Positions 26,970 to 35,401 of a stretch of 64,000 nt of DNA are shown here, piece after piece; within the stretch, counting starts at the first letter, position 1; every line of letters begins with the position of its first letter. This DNA is from Morganella morganii. Lineage in GTDB: Bacteria; Pseudomonadota; Gammaproteobacteria; Enterobacterales; Enterobacteriaceae. The notes below the pieces were generated by a model, which saw nothing but the letters and a program-made list of their open reading frames with translations, made no database searches and had not been told where the DNA came from. The DNA is taken from positions 3,483,418 to 3,547,417 of the forward strand of contig NZ_CP069157.1 in assembly GCF_019243775.1 (NCBI RefSeq), in the 5' to 3' direction. Both the position numbers and the translations under genes were made by a program.

Positions 26970-28625
26970 TCAGTGAGATTTACCCTGCTCGATTCCGATG
27001 CCAATCTGAGAGCGGATAAACTGCGCCTCAAAGCGGCTGCGTTCTTCCTGACCCTGTGCGGAGTTATCCGTCACAGACACCAGCCAGGCCGCAATAAAGG
27101 CAGCAAACATTGAGAAAAGTGCCGGATATTCATACGGATAAATCGCTTTTTCGTGCCCGAGAATATTGACCCAGATAGTCGGTCCCAGGATCATCAGGAT
27201 CACAGCGGTTAATAATCCCAGCCAGCCTCCGGCCAGTGCACCGCGTGTGGTCAGGCGTTTCCAGTACATGGAGAGCAGAATGATCGGGAAGTTACAACTC
27301 GCCGCGATAGAGAAAGCCAGCCCCACCATAAAGGCAATGTTTTGTTTTTCAAACAAAACACCCAGCCCGATGGCGACAATCCCGAGAATAATCACCGTCA
27401 CTTTGGAGACTTTTAACTCATCCCGCTCATTGGCCTTGCCGTCTTTGATAGCACAAGCGTACAGATCATGGGAAACCGCAGAAGCCCCCGCCAGGGTCAG
27501 CCCGGCAACAACCGCCAGAATGGTCGCGAATGCCACGGCGGAGATAAAGCCGAGGAACAGATTACCGCCGACCGCATCCGCCAGATGCACCGCCGCCATG
27601 TTGGTGCCGCCGATCAGTGCCCCTGCCGCATCCTTAAATACCGGGTTCGGGCTGACCAGCAGAATGGCGCCGAAGCCGATAATAAAGGTCAGGATATAGA
27701 AGTAGCCAATGAATCCGGTGGCATAAAACACACTCTTACGCGCTTCTTTGGCATCACTGACCGTGAAGAAACGCATGATAATATGCGGCAGCCCGGCGGT
27801 ACCGAACATCAGCGCCAGCCCCAGAGATAATGCGGAGATCGGATCCGATACCAGCCCGCCCGGGCTCATAATCGCCAACCCGTTTTTATGTACCGCAACC
27901 GCGTCTTTAAACAGGGTGTTAAAGTTGAAATCTACAGCTTTCATCACCATCAGTGCCATAAAGCTGGCACCGGCGAGTAACAGAACCGCTTTGATAATCT
28001 GCACCCAGGTCGTTGCCAGCATGCCGCCGAACAGGACATAAAACACCATCAGGATGCCGACCAGCACAACCGCCACGATATAGTTGAGTCCGAATAACAG
28101 CTCAATCAGTTTACCGGCCCCGACCATCTGCGCTATCAGATACAGCGCCACCACCACCAGCGAACCGCTGGCAGACAGCACACGAATCGGCCTGGCTTTC
28201 AGACGGTAAGAAACCACATCCGCAAAAGTGTAGCGCCCGAGGTTACGCAGACGTTCCGCAATCAGGAACAGGATCACCGGCCAGCCGATCAGGAAGCCGA
28301 TGGAGTAAATCAGGCCGTCATAACCGGAGGTGTAAACCAGTGCGGAGATCCCGAGGAAGGAGGCGGCAGACATAAAGTCACCGGCAATCGCCAGTCCGTT
28401 CTGAAACCCGGTAATTTTTCCCCCGGCGGTGTAATACTCCGCACGGGAACGTGTCCGTTTTGCCGCCCAGTAAGTGATGTACAGTGTCAGGCCGACAAAA
28501 ACCAGAAACATAATAATGGCCTGATAGTTTACCGGCTGGCGCTCCACCGGCCCGCTGATGGCATTCGCGTGACTGAGCAGCGGAAACAACAGGGATAACA
28601 GAAGAGCAGAAAGGCGCGTTTTCAT
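26970..28625 (-). CDS. actP: Acetate permease ActP (cation/acetate symporter)
   Basis: Sodium:solute symporter family carrier for acetate and glycolate, 551 residues (E. coli ActP 549), with a signal-like N-terminus and about 13 hydrophobic segments. Family motifs include [20 protein letters not shown] near residue 65 and [20 protein letters not shown] near residue 375. Its ATG overlaps the yjcH stop. It is the last gene of acs-yjcH-actP, which scavenges acetate from the medium. Confidence 0.95.
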   Translation of the reverse strand: MKTRLSALLLSLLFPLLSHANAISGPVERQPVNYQAIIMFLVFVGLTLYITYWAAKRTRSRAEYYTAGGKITGFQNGLAIAGDFMSAASFLGISALVYTSGYDGLIYSIGFLIGWPVILFLIAERLRNLGRYTFADVVSYRLKARPIRVLSASGSLVVVALYLIAQMVGAGKLIELLFGLNYIVAVVLVGILMVFYVLFGGMLATTWVQIIKAVLLLAGASFMALMVMKAVDFNFNTLFKDAVAVHKNGLAIMSPGGLVSDPISALSLGLALMFGTAGLPHIIMRFFTVSDAKEARKSVFYATGFIGYFYILTFIIGFGAILLVSPNPVFKDAAGALIGGTNMAAVHLADAVGGNLFLGFISAVAFATILAVVAGLTLAGASAVSHDLYACAIKDGKANERDELKVSKVTVIILGIVAIGLGVLFEKQNIAFMVGLAFSIAASCNFPIILLSMYWKRLTTRGALAGGWLGLLTAVILMILGPTIWVNILGHEKAIYPYEYPALFSMFAAFIAAWLVSVTDNSAQGQEERSRFEAQFIRSQIGIGIEQGKSH

Positions 28626-28933
28626 TGTTTCACCCCGCTGATGATTTCGGCGGTCAGACGGTCGAATTCACCGTTTGCGCGGATGGTATAAATACCGGTC
28701 AGGACAAACGCACTGACAATCAGCCCGACGCCGACAGGTATCCCGCGGGTAATCGTCAGACCTTCGCCGAGTGGCGTACCCAGCCATTGCGGGTCAAAGG
28801 CTATCAGAATAATAAAGCTGACATACAGCACAAGTGTGATAGCGGACAATGTCCATGAGAACCGACTGCGCTTTCTGACCAGTTCCTGAAAGCGAGGGTC
28901 GTTCTCCACCTGCTGATAAATGGATGCGCTCAT
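28622..28933 (-). CDS. yjcH: DUF485 inner membrane protein YjcH
   Basis: Small DUF485 membrane protein of 103 residues (E. coli YjcH 104), always found between acs and actP. The start at 28933 ([20 protein letters not shown]) has GAGGAG upstream; the ATG further upstream lacks support. There are two membrane spans (about residues 27-47 and 62-82), with the [20 protein letters not shown] segment. Its role is unproven; it is presumed to assist ActP. The 3' end overlaps actP by four bases. Confidence 0.92.
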   Translation of the reverse strand: MSASIYQQVENDPRFQELVRKRSRFSWTLSAITLVLYVSFIILIAFDPQWLGTPLGEGLTITRGIPVGVGLIVSAFVLTGIYTIRANGEFDRLTAEIISGVKQ

Positions 28934-29011
28934 TGAGGATACTCCTCTGTTTTTGTTATCCGGAGTGTCAGTGCCGCACAATGCGGCACTGACTGAGGTT
29001 AGCGTGCTAAT

Positions 29012-30961
29012 TCATTTTGATGGCCTGCTTTTCTTCGAGCAGTTTTTCGACCACACCGGGTCGGCCAGTGTTGATACATCACCCAGATTACCGGTATCAC
29101 CGGCGGCGATTTTACGGAGGATACGGCGCATAATTTTACCGGATCGCGTTTTCGGCAGAGAGTCGGTCCAGTGCAGAATATCCGGGGTGGCAATCGGGCC
29201 GATTTCTTTACGGACCCAGTTCCTCACTTCCGCATACAGCTCTGGTGTCGGCTCCTCGCCGTGATTGAGTGTGACATAGGCATAAATAGCCTGCCCTTTG
29301 ATACTGTGCGGGATCCCGACCACGGCCGCTTCGGCAATTTTCGGGTGTGAAACCAGTGCGGATTCCACTTCGGCGGTACCGAGGCGGTGCCCGGAGATAT
29401 TCAGCACATCATCCACCCGCCCGGTGATCCAGTAATAGCCGTCTTCATCACGGCGGGTACCGTCCCCGGCAAAATACATACCTTTAAAGGCGGAAAAATA
29501 GGTCTGTTCAAAACGTTCATGATCACCGAACAGAGTACGGGCCTGGCCCGGCCAGGAGTCGAGGATCACCAGATTCCCCTCGGTTTCGCCGTCCAGAATT
29601 TCACCCTGGTTATCCACCAGCGCAGGCTGAACACCAAAGAACGGGACGGTCGCGGAGCCCGGTTTCAGTTCAATCGCCCCCGGCATCGCACCTATCATGC
29701 AGGCACCGGTTTCGGTCTGCCACCAGGTATCGACAATCGGGCAGCGGCTGTCACCGATAGTTTTGTAATACCACTCCCAGGCTTCCGGGTTAATCGGCTC
29801 GCCGACTGATCCCATAATGCGCAGTGATTTGCGGGAGGTGTCTTCAATCGCACTGAGGCCTTCAGCCATCAGGGCGCGGATAGCGGTCGGTGCGGTATAC
29901 AGGATATTGACCTGATGTTTGTCGACAATCTGGCACATCCGGTTGACCTTCGGATGGTTCGGTACGCCTTCAAACATCAGCGTGATGGCCCCGTTGGAGA
30001 GCGGGCCGTAAACCAGGTAGGTGTGTCCGGTTACCCAGCCGACATCCGCTGTACACCAGAACACTTCATCACCATGATAATCAAAGATATATTTAAATGT
30101 CAGAGTGGCATAAACCAGGTAACCGCCGGTGGTGTGCAGCACGCCTTTCGGCTTGCCGGTGGAACCGGAGGTATAGAGGATAAACAGCGGATCTTCCGCA
30201 TTCATCTCCTGCGGCGGACAGTCCGCACTGACACCACTGACAGCATCGTGCCACCAGATATCACGCCCTTCCTGCCACTCCACCGGATTACCGGTGCGGC
30301 GGAAAACAATCACACTGCTGACTGTGGTCACACCCGGGTTTTTCAGGCCGTCATCCACATTTTTCTTCAGCGGAATAGTACGCCCGGCGCGCAGACCTTC
30401 ATCTGCCGTGATCACCATTTTTGCCCCGGAATCAATGACACGGCCGGACACCGCCTCCGGTGAGAACCCGGCAAAAATCACCGAGTGCACCGCACCGATA
30501 CGGGCACAGGCCAGCATGGCGACCATTGCTTCCGGTACCATCGGCATATAAATCGCAACCACATCACCTTTGCGGATCCCCTGCTGTTTCAGGACATTGG
30601 CAAACTGGCAGACATCATGATGCAGTTCACGGTAAGTGAGTGTGCGGGACTCATCCGGGCTGTCACCTTCCCAGATCACCGCCGGTTTATCACCACGCTC
30701 CGCAAGATGCCGGTCAAGACAGTTAGCACTGAGATTCAGTGTGCCGTCCTCAAACCATTTAATACTGACATGGCCCGGATCAAAAGAGGTGTTTTTCACC
30801 CGCGTATAGGGCTTTATCCAGTCTACAATCTGACCTTTCTCACGCCAGTAGCTGTCGGGATCCTCAACAGACCGCTGATACTCGTCCAGATACTGCTGAT
30901 GATTGATTAGCGCGTTTTCTGCAATTGCTTCGGGTACAGGATATTTCGTTATTTTTGTCAT
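29012..30961 (-). CDS. acs: Acetyl-CoA synthetase Acs (C-terminus frameshifted)
   Basis: AMP-forming acetate:CoA ligase. It shows the AMP-binding core [20 protein letters not shown] near residue 262, TWWQTETG near 412, and the C-terminal [11 protein letters not shown] lysine that is regulated by acetylation. The final 18 codons read [14 protein letters not shown]. The +1 frame instead gives the expected family tail ([16 protein letters not shown], stop at 29007-29009). One missing G near 29056-29060 (CCCGG for CCCGGG) explains this. The catalytic protein is otherwise full length (649 residues), so the change may be harmless or a sequencing error. First gene of acs-yjcH-actP. Confidence 0.93.
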   Translation of the reverse strand: MTKITKYPVPEAIAENALINHQQYLDEYQRSVEDPDSYWREKGQIVDWIKPYTRVKNTSFDPGHVSIKWFEDGTLNLSANCLDRHLAERGDKPAVIWEGDSPDESRTLTYRELHHDVCQFANVLKQQGIRKGDVVAIYMPMVPEAMVAMLACARIGAVHSVIFAGFSPEAVSGRVIDSGAKMVITADEGLRAGRTIPLKKNVDDGLKNPGVTTVSSVIVFRRTGNPVEWQEGRDIWWHDAVSGVSADCPPQEMNAEDPLFILYTSGSTGKPKGVLHTTGGYLVYATLTFKYIFDYHGDEVFWCTADVGWVTGHTYLVYGPLSNGAITLMFEGVPNHPKVNRMCQIVDKHQVNILYTAPTAIRALMAEGLSAIEDTSRKSLRIMGSVGEPINPEAWEWYYKTIGDSRCPIVDTWWQTETGACMIGAMPGAIELKPGSATVPFFGVQPALVDNQGEILDGETEGNLVILDSWPGQARTLFGDHERFEQTYFSAFKGMYFAGDGTRRDEDGYYWITGRVDDVLNISGHRLGTAEVESALVSHPKIAEAAVVGIPHSIKGQAIYAYVTLNHGEEPTPELYAEVRNWVRKEIGPIATPDILHWTDSLPKTRSGKIMRRILRKIAAGDTGNLGDVSTLADPVWSKNCSKKSRPSK

Positions 30962-31238
30962 GATGCATCTCCTTTCAATTGTTAATGCTATGTCAAAATC
31001 ACGTTAAATAAAGTTACCTTTCTGCCTTTGTTTCTTTTTTGCGCTAAAGATCACGGATTGAAAAAGGGGGTATTCACAGCGTTATCATTTGATGCGAAAA
31101 CCTCCGGCGATATAAAAAATTACCCGTAGAATAAAAAATAGTGCATGACATCAGATGATAAGCAAAAGCTAAAATATTTAACTAAAATAAGACAGTAAAA
31201 TAACAAATAAAAAAAATCCGCACAGATCGTACAGATCT
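30962..31238. promoter_or_regulatory. acs upstream region, no gene seen
   Basis: Together with the sodA promoter segment this makes a 369-bp divergent gap between acs and sodA. It is AT-rich and has no credible open frame. The acs promoter must lie here. I looked for CRP sites (TGTGA-N6-TCACA) of the kind that drive acs in E. coli and found no convincing match. Confidence 0.5.
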
Positions 31239-31274
31239 GATAATCGTTTTCATTATCATCTGTTTCATTATAAT
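31239..31274 (+). promoter_or_regulatory. Fur box and promoter of sodA
   Basis: GATAATCGTTTTCATTATC at 31239-31257 matches the 19-bp Fur consensus at 15 positions. A perfect -10 box TATAAT follows at 31269-31274, so the Fur box covers the -35 area. The sodA ATG is 57 bp further. Iron repression of sodA through Fur is established in E. coli. Confidence 0.85.
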
Positions 31275-31330
31275 GTTTAGCCTGTTCACACACGGTGTGA
31301 GCGGTTCGGTCAATTACTGGAGTTATAATT

Positions 31331-31951
31331 ATGAGCTATGTATTACCTGCATTACCGTACGCTTATGATGCGTTAGAACCGCATTTCGATAAAATGACAA
31401 TGGAAATTCACCATACCAAACATCATCAGACGTATGTGAATAACACCAACACCGCGCTGGAAGCCTTCCCTGAGATGGCAAATCTGGATATCGACGATCT
31501 GATCGCACAGCTCGATAAATTCCCGGCGGACAAACGTACCTTTATCCGCAACAACGCCGGTGGTCATTCCAACCACAGCATGTTCTGGAAAGGCCTGAAA
31601 ACCGGCACCACATTACAGGGCGATCTGAAAGCAGCGATTGAACGCGATTTCGGCAGCGTTGAGGCGTTTCAGGCTGAGTTTGAAAAAGCCGCCGCAACCC
31701 GTTTCGGTTCCGGCTGGGCATGGCTGGTGCTGAAAGACGGCAAACTGGCTGTGGTTTCCACCGCCAACCAGGACAGCCCGCTGATGGGTGAAGCGATTTC
31801 CGGTACTTCCGGTTATCCGATCATCGGTCTGGATGTGTGGGAACACGCCTATTATCTGAAGTTCCAGAACCGCCGTCCGGATTACATCAAAGCATTCTGG
31901 TCTGTGGTGAACTGGGATGAGGCAGCAGCGCGTTTCGCTTCTGCAAAATAA
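31331..31951 (+). CDS. sodA: Superoxide dismutase [Mn] SodA
   Basis: Manganese superoxide dismutase, 206 residues, same length as E. coli SodA and very similar throughout ([20 protein letters not shown]). The metal ligands are visible: His27 in EIHHTKHH, the His in NHSMFWKGL near 82, and Asp/His in [20 protein letters not shown] near 168 and 172. [10 protein letters not shown] and the AFW-like C-terminus fit the Mn type rather than SodB. It detoxifies superoxide in the cytoplasm. A Fur box lies on its promoter. The next gene, yiiM, is also near sodA in E. coli. Confidence 0.95.
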   Translation: MSYVLPALPYAYDALEPHFDKMTMEIHHTKHHQTYVNNTNTALEAFPEMANLDIDDLIAQLDKFPADKRTFIRNNAGGHSNHSMFWKGLKTGTTLQGDLKAAIERDFGSVEAFQAEFEKAAATRFGSGWAWLVLKDGKLAVVSTANQDSPLMGEAISGTSGYPIIGLDVWEHAYYLKFQNRRPDYIKAFWSVVNWDEAAARFASAK

Positions 31952-31958
31952 GTCCTGA

Positions 31959-31992
31959 AATATGTGCGGACGCTGTCCGCACATATTCTTCT
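31959..31992 (+). terminator. Intrinsic terminator after sodA
   Basis: A 12-bp perfect stem, AATATGTGCGGA / TCCGCACATATT, with a 5-nt loop, then CTTCTTTC, 7 bp past the sodA stop. Confidence 0.8.
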
Positions 31993-32039
31993 TTCCCGCT
32001 TTCGATTATGATATCCGTCTCACTCAATACGGAGGCGGC

Positions 32040-32726
32040 ATGGCATACACACCTTTAGTTTTCACCGGTCCCGTCAGGGATACAGCCCGCTGCGGGCGCA
32101 GCGCAATTGAAAAGCGTCAGACCGAAGGCGTGATTGCCCTCAGTGCCACCGGACTCGCCGGTGACGAGCAGGCGGAAAAAGCCTTTCACGGCGGCCCTGA
32201 CCGTGCGTTGTGTCACTATCCCCGCGAACACTACGACTACTGGAAAATGATGTATCCGGAGATTGAGGATCGCTTTGTCGCGCCGTTCTTCGGGGAAAAT
32301 ATATCCACCCTCGGTATGACAGAAGAAACCGTATTCATCGGGGATATTTATCAGTGGGGCAGCGCCGTGATTCAGGTCACCCAGCCGCGCTCACCGTGCT
32401 ACAAACTGAATCCGCTGACAGATGTGTCTGATTTTGCACAGGTGATGCAGGATTGCGGCCGTACCGGCTGGCTGTACCGTGTCGCCGGGAAAGGGGATGT
32501 CAGCAGTGATCAGCCGCTGAAACTGCTGACCCGCACCAGCGCGGTGTCTGTCAGGGAAGCCGCTGCCATCGCTTTTCATCTGCCGTTTGATGAAACAGAA
32601 TACCGTTATCTGTTACAGGCATCCGGACTTTCCGCCAGCTGGACACTGACCATGCAGCGCCGTCTGATGACCGGTAAAATCGAGGATTTTAACCGCCGGT
32701 TATTCGGCTCCGCCGCAGCCGTGTAA
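32040..32726 (+). CDS. yiiM: MOSC domain protein YiiM (6-N-hydroxylaminopurine resistance)
   Basis: Molybdenum-cofactor-dependent MOSC protein, 228 residues (E. coli YiiM 224), involved in reducing N-hydroxylated bases. The start at 32040 (MAYTPLVFTGPVRDTARCGR) is set by GGAGG just before it; the longer frame runs through the sodA terminator. Motifs: GLAGDEQAEKAFHGGPDRAL, the MOSC core FGENIS, and the Moco-binding cysteine in VTQPRSPCYKLN. A C-terminal 3-alpha domain follows. Confidence 0.92.
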   Translation: MAYTPLVFTGPVRDTARCGRSAIEKRQTEGVIALSATGLAGDEQAEKAFHGGPDRALCHYPREHYDYWKMMYPEIEDRFVAPFFGENISTLGMTEETVFIGDIYQWGSAVIQVTQPRSPCYKLNPLTDVSDFAQVMQDCGRTGWLYRVAGKGDVSSDQPLKLLTRTSAVSVREAAAIAFHLPFDETEYRYLLQASGLSASWTLTMQRRLMTGKIEDFNRRLFGSAAAV

Positions 32727-32853
32727 GAATATGTAATCCCGGGTTCTCCCTGCTTTAAACCCGTTCCGGAATGTGTGATTATCATACTCGTTTCACGATG
32801 ACCGCTGCTGACCCCGCAGCACACACAGACGACCTTTTAAACAGGAGACACGG

Positions 32854-33145
32854 ATGAAATACCTGATAATGCTGCTGAGCCTGGCAGCGCTTTCACTGCC
32901 CGCCGCCGCGGCAGATCAGAACAGTGCGGATGAGCTGGAAATCTTTACGGATAATGCAGAAAACTGCATCCATTTTGCCGGTGAATGGGATGTGTCCCTG
33001 CCGGCAGATCAGAAAAAAAGATATCAAAAAAGCACTGGATGAAACCTGTCCTCCGGCCAAAGAGCAGCAAAAAGTCTTGCGTGAAAAGTACCGCAATGAC
33101 CCGGAGATGCTCGCAAAAATTAATGAATTTGACCTCGGCCAGTAA
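32854..33145 (+). pseudogene. Small secreted protein, unknown function, apparent frameshift
   Basis: I do not recognise the family. The ATG at 32854 has a strong AGGAG site and opens with a clear signal peptide (MKYLIMLLSLAALSLPAAAA). Read as given, the frame stops at 33042 after LPADQKKRYQKSTG. If the A7 run at 33013-33019 had six A, the protein would continue QKKDIKKALDETCPPAKEQQ and end at 33145 as a 96-residue periplasmic protein. It would have two cysteines (ENCIHF, ETCPPA) and a basic helical C-terminal half. The restored reading looks natural, so an inserted base or sequencing error is likely. A strong terminator follows directly. Confidence 0.65.
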
Positions 33146-33158
33146 CATCCGCCGTAAA

Positions 33159-33194
33159 AAAAAGCCCTTCCGGTCTGCACCGGAAGGGCTTTTT
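33159..33194. terminator. Bidirectional intrinsic terminator
   Basis: An 11-bp perfect stem, AGCCCTTCCGG (33163-33173) / CCGGAAGGGCT (33180-33190), is flanked by A8 on the left and T5 on the right. It serves the small gene at 32854 on the plus strand and dmsD on the minus strand. Confidence 0.88.
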
Positions 33195-33213
33195 GATCTG
33201 ATAGTGTGATATC

Positions 33214-33825
33214 TCAGGCGAAAATGGTTTTCTCTGCCGGGATCACCAGCAGTGCATCCTGCCAGCCTCTGAGAGTCAGAGCCGTCAGAGCAGATAATCC
33301 TTCATAGAACGGGCTGCCGCATTTTTCCTGCATCCGCGCCAGATAAAAGCGTGCCCACGGCAGAAGGTGTTCTGCCAGCAGTGAATTCAGGGCATCCGGA
33401 CGATTTTCCGCCGTCCAGGCCGCCATCATCAGTAACAGGCCGATGTGATCTTCCGGCTCATTCTGCGACAGCACAATATCCACCTGATGTGCACGCATCC
33501 ACTCACGCAGGGCAACAGTGGAATCCCCGAACAGCACCTGTTCTTTATCCAGCCAGACAGAGCCCCACGGCGATGCGGGCAGTGCCTGCGGGCCGATAAA
33601 CAGCCGCTGATAGGCCTGCGCTAAAGTTTCCTCACCGGTGACAGTCAGACCCAGTTTCTGTGCGGCGGCCTGCTTTTGCGCATCATTACCGTACGGCCAT
33701 TCCGCCACCCACTCCCCGGAAGAGAGCAGTTCCGTTATCTGTACGATTTCTGACGGCGGGTAGTAAAATGCCGCCCCGAGAATACGGGCCGTTAAGGCAA
33801 CATCACTGACAGCTTGCTCACTCAT
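33214..33825 (-). CDS. dmsD: DMSO reductase maturation chaperone DmsD
   Basis: Redox enzyme maturation protein of the TorD/DmsD family, 203 residues (E. coli DmsD 204). It binds the twin-arginine leader of DmsA and holds the apoprotein until the molybdenum cofactor is inserted. Family signs: all-helical composition, LARILGAAFYYPP-like N-terminus (LTARILGAAFYYP), YQRLFIGPQALPASPWGSVW with the leader-binding region, and NEPEDHIGLLLMMAAW. It is the last gene after dmsC, with an 85-bp gap. In E. coli dmsD belongs to the ynf operon instead. Confidence 0.9.
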   Translation of the reverse strand: MSEQAVSDVALTARILGAAFYYPPSEIVQITELLSSGEWVAEWPYGNDAQKQAAAQKLGLTVTGEETLAQAYQRLFIGPQALPASPWGSVWLDKEQVLFGDSTVALREWMRAHQVDIVLSQNEPEDHIGLLLMMAAWTAENRPDALNSLLAEHLLPWARFYLARMQEKCGSPFYEGLSALTALTLRGWQDALLVIPAEKTIFA

Positions 33826-33910
33826 AACTCAGGACTCTCACAATAAAATATCCGCGTATCCTGCCACGATTTCCGTCCGGAAAACAGTAACAGGATACGC
33901 GCTGATTGTA

Positions 33911-34771
33911 TCAGGACAGATAGGCCATACCGGCTGTCATGTGCAGTCCGTAGAAAATACCGCGGCCGATAATTTCCCCGGATAACACCAGAACAAAACC
34001 AATCAGCATCATAATCACCGGCGGATTTGTCCGTTTCACCAGCGGCAGGATCCAGCAGGTCAGACCCAGCGCCAGCAGAACCAGACGCCAGCCCATATAC
34101 AGGCCGAATTCCGGTACCAGCGCGGAAGCGCTCTGTACGGAACTGCGGATAAAGGCCAGATCAAACGCCTGTGACGTCACTGCGACCGCACTCGCCACCA
34201 ACGCAACGATACCCACCAGCGGCAGCCAGCTGATGCAGCGCAGGTCAAACCCGGCAATCCGCAGCAGCAGAGCAGCCAGTACCGGCCCGCCCAGCAGAGC
34301 TGTCAGCACAAAGTGAACCGTGGTGTACGGGGTATACCAGGTCGGCACCGTGGCAATCTGGTAAACCTGCGGAATGGCGTAAATAAAGACCACCGCCAGA
34401 ACCATTACCACCAGCAGCCAGAGCTTACCGAGCGCCGCCGGCATTTTGTTCAGTACCGCCAGCAGCCAGTAAAAACCACCGGCAGCGAAGAAGACCGAAC
34501 CGGCCGCAATTTCATTACTGAGCGATGAACTGCCGAGGCGGTTAAACGCATTAAACGCACGCAGCGGCGTGCCCATGTGCATCATGGAGAGCAGGAAACC
34601 CACGCCCATCAGCACCCACAGGCCGAACATGCTGTAATGCACTTTACGGTTCAGTTCCGGTGACAGTTTTCCGGACAGCAGCACTGCCGCCATCACAATA
34701 AATGCCCCTGCCACACTCTGCCCGATGGTGGTAAAAAACATCAGCGGCCATTCATGAATTCCCGATCCCAT
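33911..34771 (-). CDS. dmsC: DMSO reductase membrane anchor subunit DmsC
   Basis: Quinol-oxidising membrane anchor of anaerobic DMSO reductase, 286 residues (E. coli DmsC 287), with eight hydrophobic segments. The start at 34771 (MGSGIHEWPLMFFTTIGQSV) is immediately after the dmsB stop and has GGAGGAGG upstream. The longer frame overlapping dmsB is rejected. The motif HMGTPLRAFNAFNRLGSSSL near residue 65 is characteristic. It passes electrons from menaquinol to DmsB. Confidence 0.93.
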   Translation of the reverse strand: MGSGIHEWPLMFFTTIGQSVAGAFIVMAAVLLSGKLSPELNRKVHYSMFGLWVLMGVGFLLSMMHMGTPLRAFNAFNRLGSSSLSNEIAAGSVFFAAGGFYWLLAVLNKMPAALGKLWLLVVMVLAVVFIYAIPQVYQIATVPTWYTPYTTVHFVLTALLGGPVLAALLLRIAGFDLRCISWLPLVGIVALVASAVAVTSQAFDLAFIRSSVQSASALVPEFGLYMGWRLVLLALGLTCWILPLVKRTNPPVIMMLIGFVLVLSGEIIGRGIFYGLHMTAGMAYLS

Positions 34772-34772
34772 G

Positions 34773-35390
34773 TTATACCTCCTCCGGGTTCGCCAGATGG
34801 CCTGTGGTATCCCCGACAGGACGGCTGTTGGCATTCAGTTTTAAAACGATATTCGGATGTGTGTATTCCGCAGACGGCAGCGGCGCGATTTCCGCCAGTG
34901 TGCCGTATTTAGCCCGCAGCTCTTCAATCGGTCCCATATCCAGTGCCCGCAGCGGACAGGATTCAACACAAATCGGCTTTTTGCCTTCCGCGACGCGCTC
35001 ATAGCAGCCGTCACATTTGGTCATATGGCCTTTGACCTCATCAAACTGCGGTGCGCCGTACGGGCACGCCATATGACAGTAACGGCAGCCGATACATACT
35101 TCCTCATTCACCACCACAAAGCCGTCTTCCCGCTTGTGCATTGCACCGCTCGGGCAGACTTTGGCACAGGCCGGATCATCACAGTGGTTACAGGAGATGG
35201 AGAGATAGTAAGCAAACACATTCTGCTGATACACACCATCCTGCTCTGTCCAGTCGCCGCCTGCATACTCATAGATACGGCGGAAATTTACTTCCGGAGA
35301 TAAGTTTTTAAAGTCTTTACAGGCCAGCTCGCAGGTTTTGCAGCCGGTGCAGCGACTTGAATCAATGTAGAAACCATATTGCGTTGACAT
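34773..35390 (-). CDS. dmsB: DMSO reductase iron-sulfur subunit DmsB
   Basis: Electron-transfer subunit with four 4Fe-4S clusters, 205 residues, same length as E. coli DmsB. Cysteine motifs are visible in order: CTGCKTCELACKD, CNHCDDPACAKVCP, CIGCRYCHMACPYG and CDGCYERVAEGKKPICVESC. It is tightly packed between dmsA (11 bp) and dmsC (2 bp). It takes electrons from DmsC and delivers them to the molybdopterin in DmsA. Confidence 0.95.
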   Translation of the reverse strand: MSTQYGFYIDSSRCTGCKTCELACKDFKNLSPEVNFRRIYEYAGGDWTEQDGVYQQNVFAYYLSISCNHCDDPACAKVCPSGAMHKREDGFVVVNEEVCIGCRYCHMACPYGAPQFDEVKGHMTKCDGCYERVAEGKKPICVESCPLRALDMGPIEELRAKYGTLAEIAPLPSAEYTHPNIVLKLNANSRPVGDTTGHLANPEEV

Positions 35391-35401
35391 AAATCGCTTC
35401 C

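Noticed and set aside
33013-33019. Programmed ribosomal frameshift in the small gene at 32854
   Set aside because: The shift required is +1, while an A7 run typically promotes -1 slippage; no stimulatory structure is apparent directly after it.
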